DNA from: Candidatus Heimdallarchaeota archaeon
GTDB lineage: Archaea > Asgardarchaeota > Heimdallarchaeia > Heimdallarchaeales > Kariarchaeaceae
DNA length: 64,000 bases
Reading direction: 5' to 3'
NCBI GenBank assembly: GCA_026702845.1
Contig: JADCLS010000002.1
Coordinates: forward strand, 186,001-250,000
The notes under the pieces were generated by a model, which did no database searches, was not told the origin of the DNA, and was given only the letters and a program-made list of their open reading frames with translations. Shown here in pieces: positions 9,057 to 18,321 of the stretch. The position numbers were made by a program, and so were the translations under genes. Within the stretch, counting starts at the first letter, position 1. Every line of letters begins with the position of its first letter.

Positions 9057-9515
9057 TCATGATCTATCATAGATCCCTTGCTTGCGTTGCAGCTTGGATA
9101 GTGCAAGAATAAATAATTCACTGTTTGGTGCAGTAGCAAAAATTCCATCTGGATAGAGCTCCAATTTACGAATCTGTGTTTTTGTGTAGACTCTTGATAA
9201 TCGTTCTCTTTTTATCTTCAACTCCATACTCAACTCACCGGAAGTCGATATCCGCAACCGGGCCACCTGAGTGCGATCTCGATCTTGTTTGATGAGATCA
9301 TACATCATCAGTAAGACTAGTAGAAAAGCTGCAAGGAGTATTACCTTCACACCCCAGCCTATTTCAGGATCCATAAGCATACTGAAAATCAGATAAACAA
9401 GAAATGGGATAACAAATATAAAAACCATAAGTACATGCAATTTATTGGCATAGTCACGTTGTATTAAATGAATCGTCGTTCCAGAATTGTTCTTATGGAT
9501 ACTTAAACTTCCCAC
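9057..9515 (-). CDS. Small two-helix membrane protein following the histidine kinase
   Basis: About 152 residues with two adjacent hydrophobic segments (VLMVFIFVIPFLVYLIFSML and a second about 12 residues later) and a cytoplasmic C-terminal beta-rich domain ending near ALSKLQRKQG. The open frame extends further upstream to 9614 but that part lies inside the kinase gene and looks non-native. The GTG at 9513-9515 has a good AGGAG about seven bases before it, which overlaps the kinase stop codon, so this start is preferred and the two genes look translationally coupled. No family is recognised. It could be a membrane partner or output protein of the kinase. Confidence 0.6.
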   Translation of the reverse strand: MGSLSIHKNNSGTTIHLIQRDYANKLHVLMVFIFVIPFLVYLIFSMLMDPEIGWGVKVILLAAFLLVLLMMYDLIKQDRDRTQVARLRISTSGELSMELKIKRERLSRVYTKTQIRKLELYPDGIFATAPNSELFILALSKLQRKQGIYDRS

Positions 9516-9525
9516 ATTATCACTC

Positions 9526-11478
9526 CTAGAGTAATTTTGCCATGGCCTCTTCCAGATGACCGACAAGATATGGTTTTTGAAGAAACTCCACTCGATCGAT
9601 CCCATGTAAATCAAGTACAGTATCTACCTCGATATATCCAGATGAAATAATTACCGGCATATTATTGCCGGATTCACGCAATTTAAACAATGTATCCCTG
9701 CCATTTAATACTGGCATTGTGAGATCAAGTACTAACAAGATAATATCAGTATTTCGTTCGATTATCTCAAGAGCTTCCTTACCATTATTGGCTATCAAGG
9801 GTTCAAATCCCAGTTTCTTTAGCATCTTGGTACCCACTCGCTGAACCCGATGATCATCATCACAAAACAGCACACGACCTTTAGGTAGCTCTATAACTTC
9901 ATTGATTACCTGTATTACTGGATCGGATACAGGAAAATACATTGTGAAGCAAGTACCTGAGGCAGTACTCTGCATACGTATACCACCATTATGTTTCTTG
10001 ACAATACTTTTGACAACTGATAAGCCAATACCTCGACCTGACATTTTGGTAGTGAAGAATGGTTCGAATACTTCTTGCATGGTTTCCTCTGCAATACCAG
10101 GTCCATTATCACGTACTTTGAGAAAGATATACTGTCCTGGTTTCACTCTGAACCCAGGCAGGAGCTCATCACGGAGTTTTTCATCTATGGAGATCAAACC
10201 TGAAATGACCTCAATTTTTCCACCTTGCTCAGACAAAGCTTCTGAAGCATTAACTATTAGATTCATCAATAACTGTTGAATTTGTGAGATATCTGCCAAA
10301 AAAGTGGTTCCCACCTCCTCAAGGAAGTAATTGATCTCTATTGATCGTGGAATAGTTATTCTGATGAGTTTTTCAATATCCTCGACAAGATCCTTGATAT
10401 TACATTTGGTTTTTCTCAACTCAGCAGTATTGGTATAGGAGGCCATCTGTTTCACTAACTCTGCAGCCTCCTTTGTTATATTCTGTATCTCCTTGAGTAA
10501 GAGAATTTGTGGATGATCTGGCTTGAATTCCATCTCCAGTATACTTGCATTGCCTAGAATACCCACAAGTAAATTATTTAGGTCATGAGCTACTGTTTCT
10601 GCAACTATACCAAGTGTTTCCAGTTTCTGTGACAGGAAGAGTTGATTTTCAAGGGTATTTTTCTCTCTTTCTAACTGCTTCAATTCAGTTAGATCGTAAA
10701 TGAAACCCATTACCAAGCTTCTACCTCGGTACTGAAAATTTGATGCAAATACCTGAACAGGAAAAATCTTGCCTGAGCGGTGCTGACCTAGGGTTTCATA
10801 AGATATGGGTTCATCCTCACCTTGCTGCCTCCTAAGCGATCGTTGATAGATGATCTCCCGTACCGATGGGGCAAAAAATTCCACACTATTCATCCCTTTC
10901 ATCTGAAAATTTTCTGGATAGCCAAACATCTTTTTCACGGTTGTATTGGCATATTGACAGATGGCTTGATCAATGATCAAAATACCAAGAGGAGAACCCT
11001 CGAATATCGCTTCGTATCTCTCCTCTGCCTCTGAATACAGTTGTTTTGCTTCTTGTAAGGGTGAGACATCAAATGCTGTGCCGACAATCCCTTTTACTTT
11101 CCCTGCAGAATCAAACTGTGGAGTCAGGCTGAGGTTAATGTATAATATTTTATCACTTCCCTTGATTCTGAAGGGCTCGATACGTTTGATCTCCTTACCA
11201 TCAAGTGCTTCTTGATGGAGTTTGAGTACCTCGGGATATTCAGCCATAACATCATCTATGGATTTCCCCAAAGATTTCTTTGAAAACATGGAATTGAGTT
11301 TTAATCCTCCATCTCTATGAATAATGATTCCATCATTGCCCACAATCCAGAGCAACATGGAGGAGTTGTTAACCCCTGAGGACATATATGATAGGATAGT
11401 TTGTTGATGGTCTAGCTCCTGTTCAAGTGCATATATTTTTTGTTGTAAATTATTCAAATCATTAGAATTCATCAACAA
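9526..11478 (-). CDS. Hybrid sensor histidine kinase: two PAS, HisKA/HATPase, receiver
   Basis: Domains in order over 650 residues: a short coiled coil (5-28), PAS (about 35-142), a second PAS with the typical linker SEAEERYEAIFEGSPLGIL (150-265), a dimerisation/phospho-acceptor helix with the H-box AHDLNNLLVGILG (His about 298), an ATPase domain with N-box NLIVNASEAL and G-box DNGPGIAEET / GRGIGLSVV (about 390-515), and a receiver domain (about 530-650) with acidic pair CDDD, phospho-acceptor Asp in LVLDLTMP and Lys in LQKPY. No membrane segment is present, so it is a soluble sensor. No separate output regulator adjoins it. Such kinases are of bacterial type and reach archaea by transfer. 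ATG at 11478 or 11472. Confidence 0.93.
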   Translation of the reverse strand: MLMNSNDLNNLQQKIYALEQELDHQQTILSYMSSGVNNSSMLLWIVGNDGIIIHRDGGLKLNSMFSKKSLGKSIDDVMAEYPEVLKLHQEALDGKEIKRIEPFRIKGSDKILYINLSLTPQFDSAGKVKGIVGTAFDVSPLQEAKQLYSEAEERYEAIFEGSPLGILIIDQAICQYANTTVKKMFGYPENFQMKGMNSVEFFAPSVREIIYQRSLRRQQGEDEPISYETLGQHRSGKIFPVQVFASNFQYRGRSLVMGFIYDLTELKQLEREKNTLENQLFLSQKLETLGIVAETVAHDLNNLLVGILGNASILEMEFKPDHPQILLLKEIQNITKEAAELVKQMASYTNTAELRKTKCNIKDLVEDIEKLIRITIPRSIEINYFLEEVGTTFLADISQIQQLLMNLIVNASEALSEQGGKIEVISGLISIDEKLRDELLPGFRVKPGQYIFLKVRDNGPGIAEETMQEVFEPFFTTKMSGRGIGLSVVKSIVKKHNGGIRMQSTASGTCFTMYFPVSDPVIQVINEVIELPKGRVLFCDDDHRVQRVGTKMLKKLGFEPLIANNGKEALEIIERNTDIILLVLDLTMPVLNGRDTLFKLRESGNNMPVIISSGYIEVDTVLDLHGIDRVEFLQKPYLVGHLEEAMAKLL

Positions 11479-11615
11479 GAACTCCTACATTTTGATCTTT
11501 AGTATATATTTTAAAGCCATATCTAAGGCTAAAAGGGATTTTGATTGGTTTTTTTTGAGAAGTAAAGGTAAGTTTAGCAAATATTTGATGTATTTTCAGA
11601 TAAGAACGAGATGAA

Positions 11616-12695
11616 TCACCTACGTTTCCTGGATCGACGAATAATCGCTTGTAAACCTATACCAAGAAGAAACACAGACCAATAGAAATTAAGCTCAGAT
11701 TTAGCACTTGTTAAAGCAAGTAAACTGGTTTCAAAAACAATCGAGGTAACTAGTGAGGTTGGAAAAGATGGAGTAATAATATCAGTCACCGTCAAATTGC
11801 TGTACTCAGTAATTGTTTGATAAACCTCTTGTCTTGTTGTCTCAACAATTGTTTCTGTCAATAGTTCAGTGGTTGTCACTGTGTAATTCTCAGATATAGT
11901 TTCAGTGATAGTCTCGATAGTTGTTGTCTCTCCACTCGTTGTCACTGTAGTTGGATCTTCAAGAGCATCAATTGTTGAAGCTAACGTTGTATCTATTGTG
12001 GAAACTAATGTTGTCTCTATACTCAGCATTGTGGGGTTCATGGTGTAAATATCCTCAGGATCAGTTCCATCAACGTATACTGCTAGTCGAAATAATGTAG
12101 CATCATTCTCTGCAAGATTAATATCATAGGGGTTATCATCACTATCAAGTGGCATTGAACCCTCAAGAATGAATTTTCCAGGAGAGGTTGTCCTTGCATG
12201 GCCCAATGCATTATTCACCCCACCTGCATTCTCGTCATTGTACACTGGAGCTGAAGAACCTATTGCATGACCATCGTGAACATCCTGAAAAGAGGCTGTA
12301 TTAATAATCTGATAATCAAAATACTCCCCATTATCAGGTTCACTCATATCCCAGCTTCCATCCTCATCAATATCAAACATGAGAACTATGACATCACTAG
12401 AAGTGCTTGCGTATTCGAGATAGTAGTACAGTGTAGTTCCATCATGGACAATTTTAAAATCCACCTCCAATCCTTGTGAGAGGCTATTATTCAGCAGAAA
12501 ATTGTATGACGGGATATATGCAAAGCCAAATGGATCACTGGATTGAACATCGAACATAAGGTTGGTATAGTACACCTCAATGTTATTATCAAAGGCAAAA
12601 TCAAGATTGGTTTCATCAAGTGTTTGAGTACCGCTTTGAACCACCTGAGAAATTGCTAGGAGTAATATACTAGTAATTATCAGTTGTGTTTTCAT
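11616..12695 (-). CDS. Secreted, C-terminally anchored protein with Thr-rich stalk
   Basis: A signal peptide of about 21 residues is clear (positive charge, then ITSILLLAISQVV, then small residues). Residues 30-225 form a beta-rich, Asp-rich extracellular domain (ending near TMLSIETT) that resembles carbohydrate- or heme-binding DOMON-like modules only loosely. Residues 230-315 are a Thr/Glu/Ile-rich stalk, followed by a hydrophobic segment and the Arg/Lys-rich tail RRSRKRR at the C-terminus. That tripartite end is typical of archaeal surface proteins held in the membrane or sorted to the S-layer. The ligand is unknown. The gene is alone on this strand, between the kinase and a methyltransferase. 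Confidence 0.75.
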   Translation of the reverse strand: MKTQLIITSILLLAISQVVQSGTQTLDETNLDFAFDNNIEVYYTNLMFDVQSSDPFGFAYIPSYNFLLNNSLSQGLEVDFKIVHDGTTLYYYLEYASTSSDVIVLMFDIDEDGSWDMSEPDNGEYFDYQIINTASFQDVHDGHAIGSSAPVYNDENAGGVNNALGHARTTSPGKFILEGSMPLDSDDNPYDINLAENDATLFRLAVYVDGTDPEDIYTMNPTMLSIETTLVSTIDTTLASTIDALEDPTTVTTSGETTTIETITETISENYTVTTTELLTETIVETTRQEVYQTITEYSNLTVTDIITPSFPTSLVTSIVFETSLLALTSAKSELNFYWSVFLLGIGLQAIIRRSRKRR

Positions 12696-12844
12696 TGGGT
12701 CTCGAGATCATGTTCAAGTATAATATATATAGCAATATCAAATAGTTGAATTCATAGTATGAAGCAATTTTTAGGGAATATCAATAGTAATAGATTGTTG
12801 GGATAATCCATCGATTTTTAATACTCTTCAGACATATCTCCCCT

Positions 12845-13504
12845 ATGGATGATGAATCCTCATATTCAGTATCCGTAGTGCATGAGCACACCAGAGATGC
12901 ATACAATAAACTTGCTTCTACGTATCACAAGCTGTTCAAGAATGAAATGGATGAGAAGCCCTATGATCAGGCAATTCTAGATAAATTTGCAGAATTCTTA
13001 CCATCAAAGGCTAGGATCCTTGATGCAGGTTGTGGCCCATCTGCACAAATCGGGGCATATTATCTTCAAAATAGACAATTTGAACATCATGGAGTTGATA
13101 TATCTGATGAGTGCATTCGCATCGCCACAGAATATCAACCTAAGATTCATCTGAAACGGATGGATATGATGCAGATGGAGTATCCAGATGGTTTTTTTGA
13201 TGGAATAATCTCATTCTATTCTATTATTGATACACCCAAATTTGCCATCCCACTAATAATCAGTGAATTTCATCGTGTGTTGAAGGATAGAGGGATGCTA
13301 ATAATTGTTGTAAAGGCAGGAGAAGAGGAGGGGTATATTGATAAGGTTCTTGATATTCCAGTGAAATTGTTCTTCGCAACCTTTACTGAACAAGAGTTAA
13401 GAGGGTATCTTAAGGAATTTGAGATTGAATTTCTGGAAAGAAGAGAATCATATGAATTTGAAATTAGTAATGATAGGATCTACTGCATAGCAAGAAAGGG
13501 CTGA
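12845..13504 (+). CDS. Class I SAM-dependent methyltransferase
   Basis: The SAM-binding motif I (ARILDAGCGPSAQIG, about residues 56-70) and the acidic end of strand beta-2 (HHGVDISDE, about 82-90) are clear, with a motif similar to post-I GIISFYSIIDT at about 120. At 219 residues it is a single Rossmann methyltransferase domain. The substrate is not indicated; small-molecule and ubiquinone-type enzymes share this pattern. It lies upstream of an unknown protein on the same strand, with 68 bases between them. Two further methyltransferases occur within 3 kb, but sequence similarity between them is limited to the fold motifs. Confidence 0.85.
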   Translation: MDDESSYSVSVVHEHTRDAYNKLASTYHKLFKNEMDEKPYDQAILDKFAEFLPSKARILDAGCGPSAQIGAYYLQNRQFEHHGVDISDECIRIATEYQPKIHLKRMDMMQMEYPDGFFDGIISFYSIIDTPKFAIPLIISEFHRVLKDRGMLIIVVKAGEEEGYIDKVLDIPVKLFFATFTEQELRGYLKEFEIEFLERRESYEFEISNDRIYCIARKG

Positions 13505-13572
13505 GGAATAATATCCATTTCAAATATGTCCTTGACAAATTAATTTAAGACACAAGGAGAAAATGATTATCT

Positions 13573-14688
13573 GTGGTTCATCATCCTCTCCATTCTCACC
13601 GGTGTACACTAAATGAGATTGATTGGTGGGGCAGAAAGGAAAATCACTGTCAGTTTATCACTCGGAGAATAACTGGAAAAAAAACACATTTACTTAGTCT
13701 TATCAATGAATACAAAAACGATTCCAGAGTTACAGTATCCGAGATACAAAGATATTGGATTGGTGCTCTCTTAGGGAAATCTTGGCAGATCACAGTCACC
13801 TCAGTTTCCCATTGTGACTGCATATCATGTTGCTATGCTTGTCGAGATATAGATACGATAATCAGAGAAATTCGACATTCACGTTTCTCAATTAATCTAT
13901 TTCCCAAAATCCATACACAGAAGTATCCAATTATTGTAGAGAAAATTCTTCAAAAGGGCGAATTCGATCTTGATAAAGATATTGATATCATTGAATTAGT
14001 GCGGTATCTGGTATACGAGATCCATTGGAATTCTGAGATCAGAGAAACATTTCTAGGTAACTTCATTCGATTTTTGAGTTCTCAAAATGACAAATATAAT
14101 GGTATCTCATATCATGGTCTCAGATTATTGATAGAAATTAACCGTAAGAAACCTGGATTCTTTGATGCCTTCATGAATCTTAAAGAATACAAAAAATGGT
14201 TAATCGAGAATAAGGATGACATTGGAAATGAATTTGGCAATACTGGTAAAAGAACAATAGATAGAGTAGAATCAGGTTTGAATCAGTATTTGTGGTTTTA
14301 CAACTGGAGTAAGGAATATCCAAGGTTGAAATACAATTGCAATTCGAAATTGGAAAAGGAGCAGATAATTAAACTCCTTACAGGAGAATTGAAGTTGAAT
14401 GATAAAGAGGATATAATTGATGTACTGGGTCATTCTATTGAATTATTGAGAAAGGGAGACGATGATCTACTTGATTCAATAATCTGTTTCCTTTCAGAAG
14501 TTGAAATTGTATTTCCCAGAAAAGCATCTATCTATTATTATATCTTGTTCCAAGGTTTAATGCCACATACTGAATTGATCTGGAAAATTCTTTCCAATGA
14601 GAAGTTCTGGATGAATTTTGATCCTATGAGAACTAGGTGGTTACATTCATATGTAAAAATTGTTGAGAACTACTTCCAATGGGAATGA
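13573..14688 (+). CDS. Unknown protein with N-terminal Cys/His cluster
   Basis: No family is recognised for this 371-residue protein. Residues 1-100 carry several His and Cys residues, including HCDCISCCYAC at about 81-91, which could bind a metal, and a start region rich in His (VHHPLHSHRC). The rest (100-371) looks helical, with alternating hydrophobic and charged residues and no signal peptide or membrane segment, so it is probably cytoplasmic. The start is a GTG with an AGGAG 14 bases upstream; the short ATG frame closer to that site stops after 17 codons. The Cys-rich stretch is only loosely like a SWIM zinc finger (C-x-C-x-n-C-x-H), which it does not complete. Confidence 0.7.
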   Translation: MVHHPLHSHRCTLNEIDWWGRKENHCQFITRRITGKKTHLLSLINEYKNDSRVTVSEIQRYWIGALLGKSWQITVTSVSHCDCISCCYACRDIDTIIREIRHSRFSINLFPKIHTQKYPIIVEKILQKGEFDLDKDIDIIELVRYLVYEIHWNSEIRETFLGNFIRFLSSQNDKYNGISYHGLRLLIEINRKKPGFFDAFMNLKEYKKWLIENKDDIGNEFGNTGKRTIDRVESGLNQYLWFYNWSKEYPRLKYNCNSKLEKEQIIKLLTGELKLNDKEDIIDVLGHSIELLRKGDDDLLDSIICFLSEVEIVFPRKASIYYYILFQGLMPHTELIWKILSNEKFWMNFDPMRTRWLHSYVKIVENYFQWE

Positions 14689-14818
14689 AAAAAGCTCATC
14701 ATCCCATTTAACGAAGAAAAATCAATTTAGATTGGAGTAGTAACAAAAACTATTAATTTAGCTACGTTCATATTGAGTTTGGAAGGAATTTTTCTCTTCC
14801 AAAAATGTTTGTAGCATT

Positions 14819-14893
14819 GGGAGCGTGGTCTAGCCCGGTTATGACGTCTCCTTGACGTGGAGAAGGTCCCCAGTTCGAATCTGGGCGTTCCCA
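14819..14893 (+). tRNA. tRNA-Val (anticodon GAC)
   Basis: A complete cloverleaf: acceptor strands GGGAGCG and CGTTCCC pair (one G.U), the anticodon stem TCTCC/GGAGA encloses the loop TTGACGT, and the T-arm is CCCAG-TTCGAAT-CTGGG. The anticodon GAC reads GUC/GUU valine codons. No intron and no encoded CCA; the discriminator is A at 14893. A run of seven T follows at once and is likely the transcription stop. Confidence 0.96.
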
Positions 14894-14900
14894 TTTTTTT
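14894..14900 (+). terminator. Poly-T terminator of tRNA-Val
   Basis: Seven T residues follow the discriminator base directly. Archaeal RNA polymerase stops at such T-runs without a hairpin. Confidence 0.6.
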
Positions 14901-15702
14901 ATTTCTTTTTAAGGATAATTAGGTTATGCAAACTAATGCCCAATAAACTGTGATCCTCACAAAGCTTTTTTTGATATTCAATCCATTTTGAGAAATCCCT
15001 CGTGCTCATTTGATTTATTGCCTCTGGCATCAAAGGACCAATGCCATCTGTACCAATATGATGCAAAATCTCCCAATCTTTATGTATCAGATCTTCAGCT
15101 TCAGTTGGTCCAAGAAAGAAGAAGATGTGTTCCTCATGATCCCTTTTATATCCCTTGGTGAGTATATTTTCCACAATTTCCCAGTCTTTTATCGCCTTCC
15201 CATTCTGTAACCTCTGAAAATACTTGAAGAATTTGTTTAAGTACATCAGAAAAACTATCCCATCAGGTTTCACCACCCTCAGGCTTTCCTTGATTGCCAA
15301 TTGCTTCTCACCCCAGCTTTTTAGATGATATATTGGTCCCATATTCAAGACCAAGTCAAAATGATTATCAGGATAGTCAGACAAATCTACTGCATTTCCC
15401 TTATGAATACTGATCAAATTATTGAGCTTTGATTCCCTAATCCTGCTAGCTAACTGGTTTAAATTTTTCTCTGATATATCAACTGAATTAACTCTCATTC
15501 CATGATCAGCACAGATGATTGAGTATACACCCGATCCTGCCCCAATATCAAGAACCTTGTTGCCTTTAGTAAGATATTCCATCAGATATTCTATCACAAT
15601 AATAAACTCAGTTTTATGCTGGTTATCCTTGAATAGCCTTTCTTGCTCGTTGTATTCATCATAGTACTTGATCAGTCTGGGATTAATCATTTCAATTTTC
15701 AA
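14899..15702 (-). CDS. Class I SAM-dependent methyltransferase
   Basis: Motif I is KVLDIGAGSGVYSIICADHG at about residues 50-69, followed by an acidic strand end (VNSVDISEKNL, about 73-83), GNAVDLSDY (about 104) and the strand-4 motif LVLNMGPIYHL (about 119-129). The length of 267 residues includes a helical N-terminal cap and a C-terminal region. The family methylates small molecules, lipids or proteins, and the sequence gives no stronger hint. It converges on the tRNA-Val gene, with the stop codon inside the T-run region. Unlinked on this strand to other genes. Confidence 0.85.
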   Translation of the reverse strand: MKIEMINPRLIKYYDEYNEQERLFKDNQHKTEFIIVIEYLMEYLTKGNKVLDIGAGSGVYSIICADHGMRVNSVDISEKNLNQLASRIRESKLNNLISIHKGNAVDLSDYPDNHFDLVLNMGPIYHLKSWGEKQLAIKESLRVVKPDGIVFLMYLNKFFKYFQRLQNGKAIKDWEIVENILTKGYKRDHEEHIFFFLGPTEAEDLIHKDWEILHHIGTDGIGPLMPEAINQMSTRDFSKWIEYQKKLCEDHSLLGISLHNLIILKKK

Positions 15703-15884
15703 ACTATTATTCGCATATTTATTTATTAATGAACTTCACACAATCATCTCACAATCTGAAGGAGTTAAATGATAGGCAATATGTGTATGACAATTCTTCA
15801 TGCCAACTTCCATCTTTGATTTTCGTTCCAACATCAATGTATAAGAAAATCGTTCTTATAAACTAAAAATTATTGTGATACTAG

Positions 15885-16544
15885 ATGAAGATTAGAAGAT
15901 CAGAGGTAATAATGCCAGGAGGAATAGAATTGTCATTTGAGGCAGAGAAGTACCTTGAACTGAATGCGGATAAAGAAGTGCTTAGTATTGCTTGTGGTAC
16001 TGGAGAAATCGAGATTTATTTCAATGAAAAATATTCATGTACGCTCTTGGGAGTAGATATTTCTGAGAAGTTAATTGAAAGGGCCAAAAGGAAAGTAAAT
16101 GTGTACAAACTGAAGAATATCAATTTCATTATTGGAGATGGAAACAATCTTGAGATAGAAGATAGTACATTTGATGTTGTTTACTGTAGTGGAGCAATCT
16201 GTGCTTTTTATTATAATGGAGTAAAAACTATGAATCGAGTACTGAAACCTGGTGGTAGGGCAGCTATAATTGAAGTAGTATGGAGAGAGCAAGCAGTACC
16301 ACAAGAAATCAAGGATGTATGGGCAGGGGATTCATCAATAGTTCTGACTGAAGAAGGGAATAATGAAGTATTTGAGAATAATAATTTTAGAGTTATCTAC
16401 TCAAAAACTTATGATGAACCAGAATGGTGGAAAGCGTATTTTGACGATCGAGGAAAGGGTGAACATTGGGATGAGGAAAGGAAAAATTATCATGCCCATC
16501 GAAAATACCTTGGTTTAGGTCTCTTTATACTTGAGAAAATCTGA
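15885..16544 (+). CDS. Class I SAM-dependent methyltransferase
   Basis: Motif I is VLSIACGTGEIEIYF (about residues 32-46), with strand 2 ending in LLGVDIS (about 57), IIGDGNNLEI (about 84) and strand 4 DVVYCSGAICAFY (about 98). At 219 residues it is a single domain of the ubiE-like group. The substrate is not evident. The first 25 codons and some 50 bases before them are repeated near 18.0-18.2 kb as a broken copy, so this gene has been duplicated in part. The start ATG is supported by conservation of the same ATG and the following codons in that copy. Confidence 0.85.
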   Translation: MKIRRSEVIMPGGIELSFEAEKYLELNADKEVLSIACGTGEIEIYFNEKYSCTLLGVDISEKLIERAKRKVNVYKLKNINFIIGDGNNLEIEDSTFDVVYCSGAICAFYYNGVKTMNRVLKPGGRAAIIEVVWREQAVPQEIKDVWAGDSSIVLTEEGNNEVFENNNFRVIYSKTYDEPEWWKAYFDDRGKGEHWDEERKNYHAHRKYLGLGLFILEKI

Positions 16545-16748
16545 AGAAATAATAAACTTAGGCCTGTTGTCCTTGAATAGACACATAATCGTCTACTTAA
16601 TATCCTGGCAGTCTGGAATTACAACAAATTTCAATTATACAATAAAATTGAAAGCTTACTATGAATTTGATAATAAAATGATCTCATCAGCAATTTGCCT
16701 ATTCGCATATATTTTTAATTTCTTACTGAAAAGTTTCCAAGAAAAAAC

Positions 16749-17882
16749 ATGTCTAATCTTAAATTCCAAGCAATTTCAATATGGATACTTCTCATTCTAT
16801 TCTGTCAGTACCCCATCATGACAAGCTCAGGTGAGGGACCCGTCCCACCTCCCAGATTAGGCCATCAGATGGTCTATCTTGAGGAATATGATAGATTACT
16901 TTTGTTTGGAGGAAATACTAATCTTAATAATTGGCGAAACTGTTTTCTCAATGATACCTGGTCCTATAATCCGGATTCAGGAGAATGGGAGGAATTGAAA
17001 CCAAATTCAGCACCTTCTGCTCGAGCTTGGCATGCAATGGTATATAATTCATTGAATCACAAGGTGTATCTTTTTGGGGGTGTAGATCCAGAAATGCGGT
17101 TAAATGATATTTGGGAATATGATTTCAGCCAAAATTCATGGACAGAAATATATCCAGAATATAGAATCCCGGAGCGAAGCTCATCACCATTGATATTTGA
17201 TCCATCCAATGATAGACTATTACTATTTGGGGGATATGGCCTAAATGATCAGAAACTCAATGACATGTGGGAATTCTCAATTTCTGATTACAATTGGACT
17301 AGGATTGTTAATGATGAATCTCCACCTAAAAGATATGGCCATGGTATGACATTCAATACCATGAATCAACAGGTCTTACTTCATGGAGGAAATGATTTTG
17401 AAAAGCTGGCAGATACATGGATTTTTGAGAATAATAGTTGGAGTGAAGTTTTTCCCCCAAATAAGCCTTCCCCCAGATACTGGCATTCTGTGATATATGA
17501 TTCAAACCTGAATATAGCAATTACTTTCGGTGGAAGGATAGGAAGTCCACTTGAGATGAAAGCAGATCATGAGTCATGGATATTTGATTTTGAGATAAAT
17601 AGCTGGTCAAATCAAACGTCACCAGAATCTCCTTCAGCAAGATTTGATTATGCAATGACAGTTTCAGCAGATAAATCATTGGTTTACCTAAATGGGGGTT
17701 ATGATGCCAAGATCATATTAGGTGATTTCTGGCAATATGATATACTTAAAGGTTCATGGAATAACATTCAATATGATTTGGATTCAGAAATAGTTGAAAC
17801 CATTATTAATTTCAATTTTCTAGTGATCCCATCAGTGATAGTATTGAGAAAAAGGACGAACCGATCTTATCCAATTGATTGA
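16749..17882 (+). CDS. Secreted kelch-repeat beta-propeller protein
   Basis: A signal peptide of about 28 residues (KFQAISIWILLILFCQ) precedes about six kelch repeats spanning residues 35-355. Each repeat shows the diagnostic pattern, for example PSARAWHAMVYNS ... VYLFGGV ... DIWEYDF ... W, with double glycines at the end of strand 2 and Trp/Tyr on strand 4. They would form one six-bladed propeller outside the cell. The C-terminus has a short hydrophobic segment (about residues 353-366) and basic residues (RKRTNR), which could be a weak membrane anchor. Kelch propellers bind proteins or glycans; the ligand is not known. Confidence 0.85.
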   Translation: MSNLKFQAISIWILLILFCQYPIMTSSGEGPVPPPRLGHQMVYLEEYDRLLLFGGNTNLNNWRNCFLNDTWSYNPDSGEWEELKPNSAPSARAWHAMVYNSLNHKVYLFGGVDPEMRLNDIWEYDFSQNSWTEIYPEYRIPERSSSPLIFDPSNDRLLLFGGYGLNDQKLNDMWEFSISDYNWTRIVNDESPPKRYGHGMTFNTMNQQVLLHGGNDFEKLADTWIFENNSWSEVFPPNKPSPRYWHSVIYDSNLNIAITFGGRIGSPLEMKADHESWIFDFEINSWSNQTSPESPSARFDYAMTVSADKSLVYLNGGYDAKIILGDFWQYDILKGSWNNIQYDLDSEIVETIINFNFLVIPSVIVLRKRTNRSYPID

Positions 17883-18321
17883 TAGAAGGGTGATCTTAAG
17901 AATACACTATCTCAATGTGATTTCTCTATTTCATCTTCATAGTTGACTATTATTGAGATGGAGAATTGAATTGTGACTTCAGCAGTGGAAGCATAAATTT
18001 TGTGCATAGTTGAATTATTACTCTTTCAATGTATATGATAATCGTTCTTATTAACTAAGAATTATTAAATCAAGAGATGAAGATTCAAAGATCAGAGAAA
18101 ATAATGCCAGGTGGAATAGAATTGGCATTTGAGGCAGAGAAACACCGACAGATATTACATTATGATGATTGAGAAATTGGTAATGATGAACCAGAGCTAT
18201 AATCTTATACGTAATTATAATTGGTCAAGCTCAACTCCTATGTGAAGTAATTTCATGAATTTTCTTTTTCTTACATTCTGGACCGAGTATATTAATTAAG
18301 CTAGTATTTTCATTTTGATTA
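17883..18321. other. Intergenic region with partial gene copy
   Basis: Apart from the methyltransferase fragment at about 18030-18205, I see no further gene. The rest is AT-rich. Confidence 0.5.
18030..18205 (+). pseudogene. Broken copy of the methyltransferase gene at 15885
   Basis: The leader and start of the 15885 gene recur here: the segment around AAAATAATGCCAGGTGGAAT matches the codons IMPGGIE, and the upstream stretch TCGTTCTTAT is shared too. About 75 bases of the coding start are kept, after which similarity stops; near 18180-18202 a short piece (ATGATGAACCAGAG) matches codons close to the 3' end of the intact gene. The middle has therefore been deleted. No open frame remains past about 30 codons. 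Confidence 0.65.

Noticed and set aside
16531..16821. 96-residue gene before the kelch protein
   Set aside because: Overlaps the kelch start in another frame and begins in the previous stop region; likely chance.
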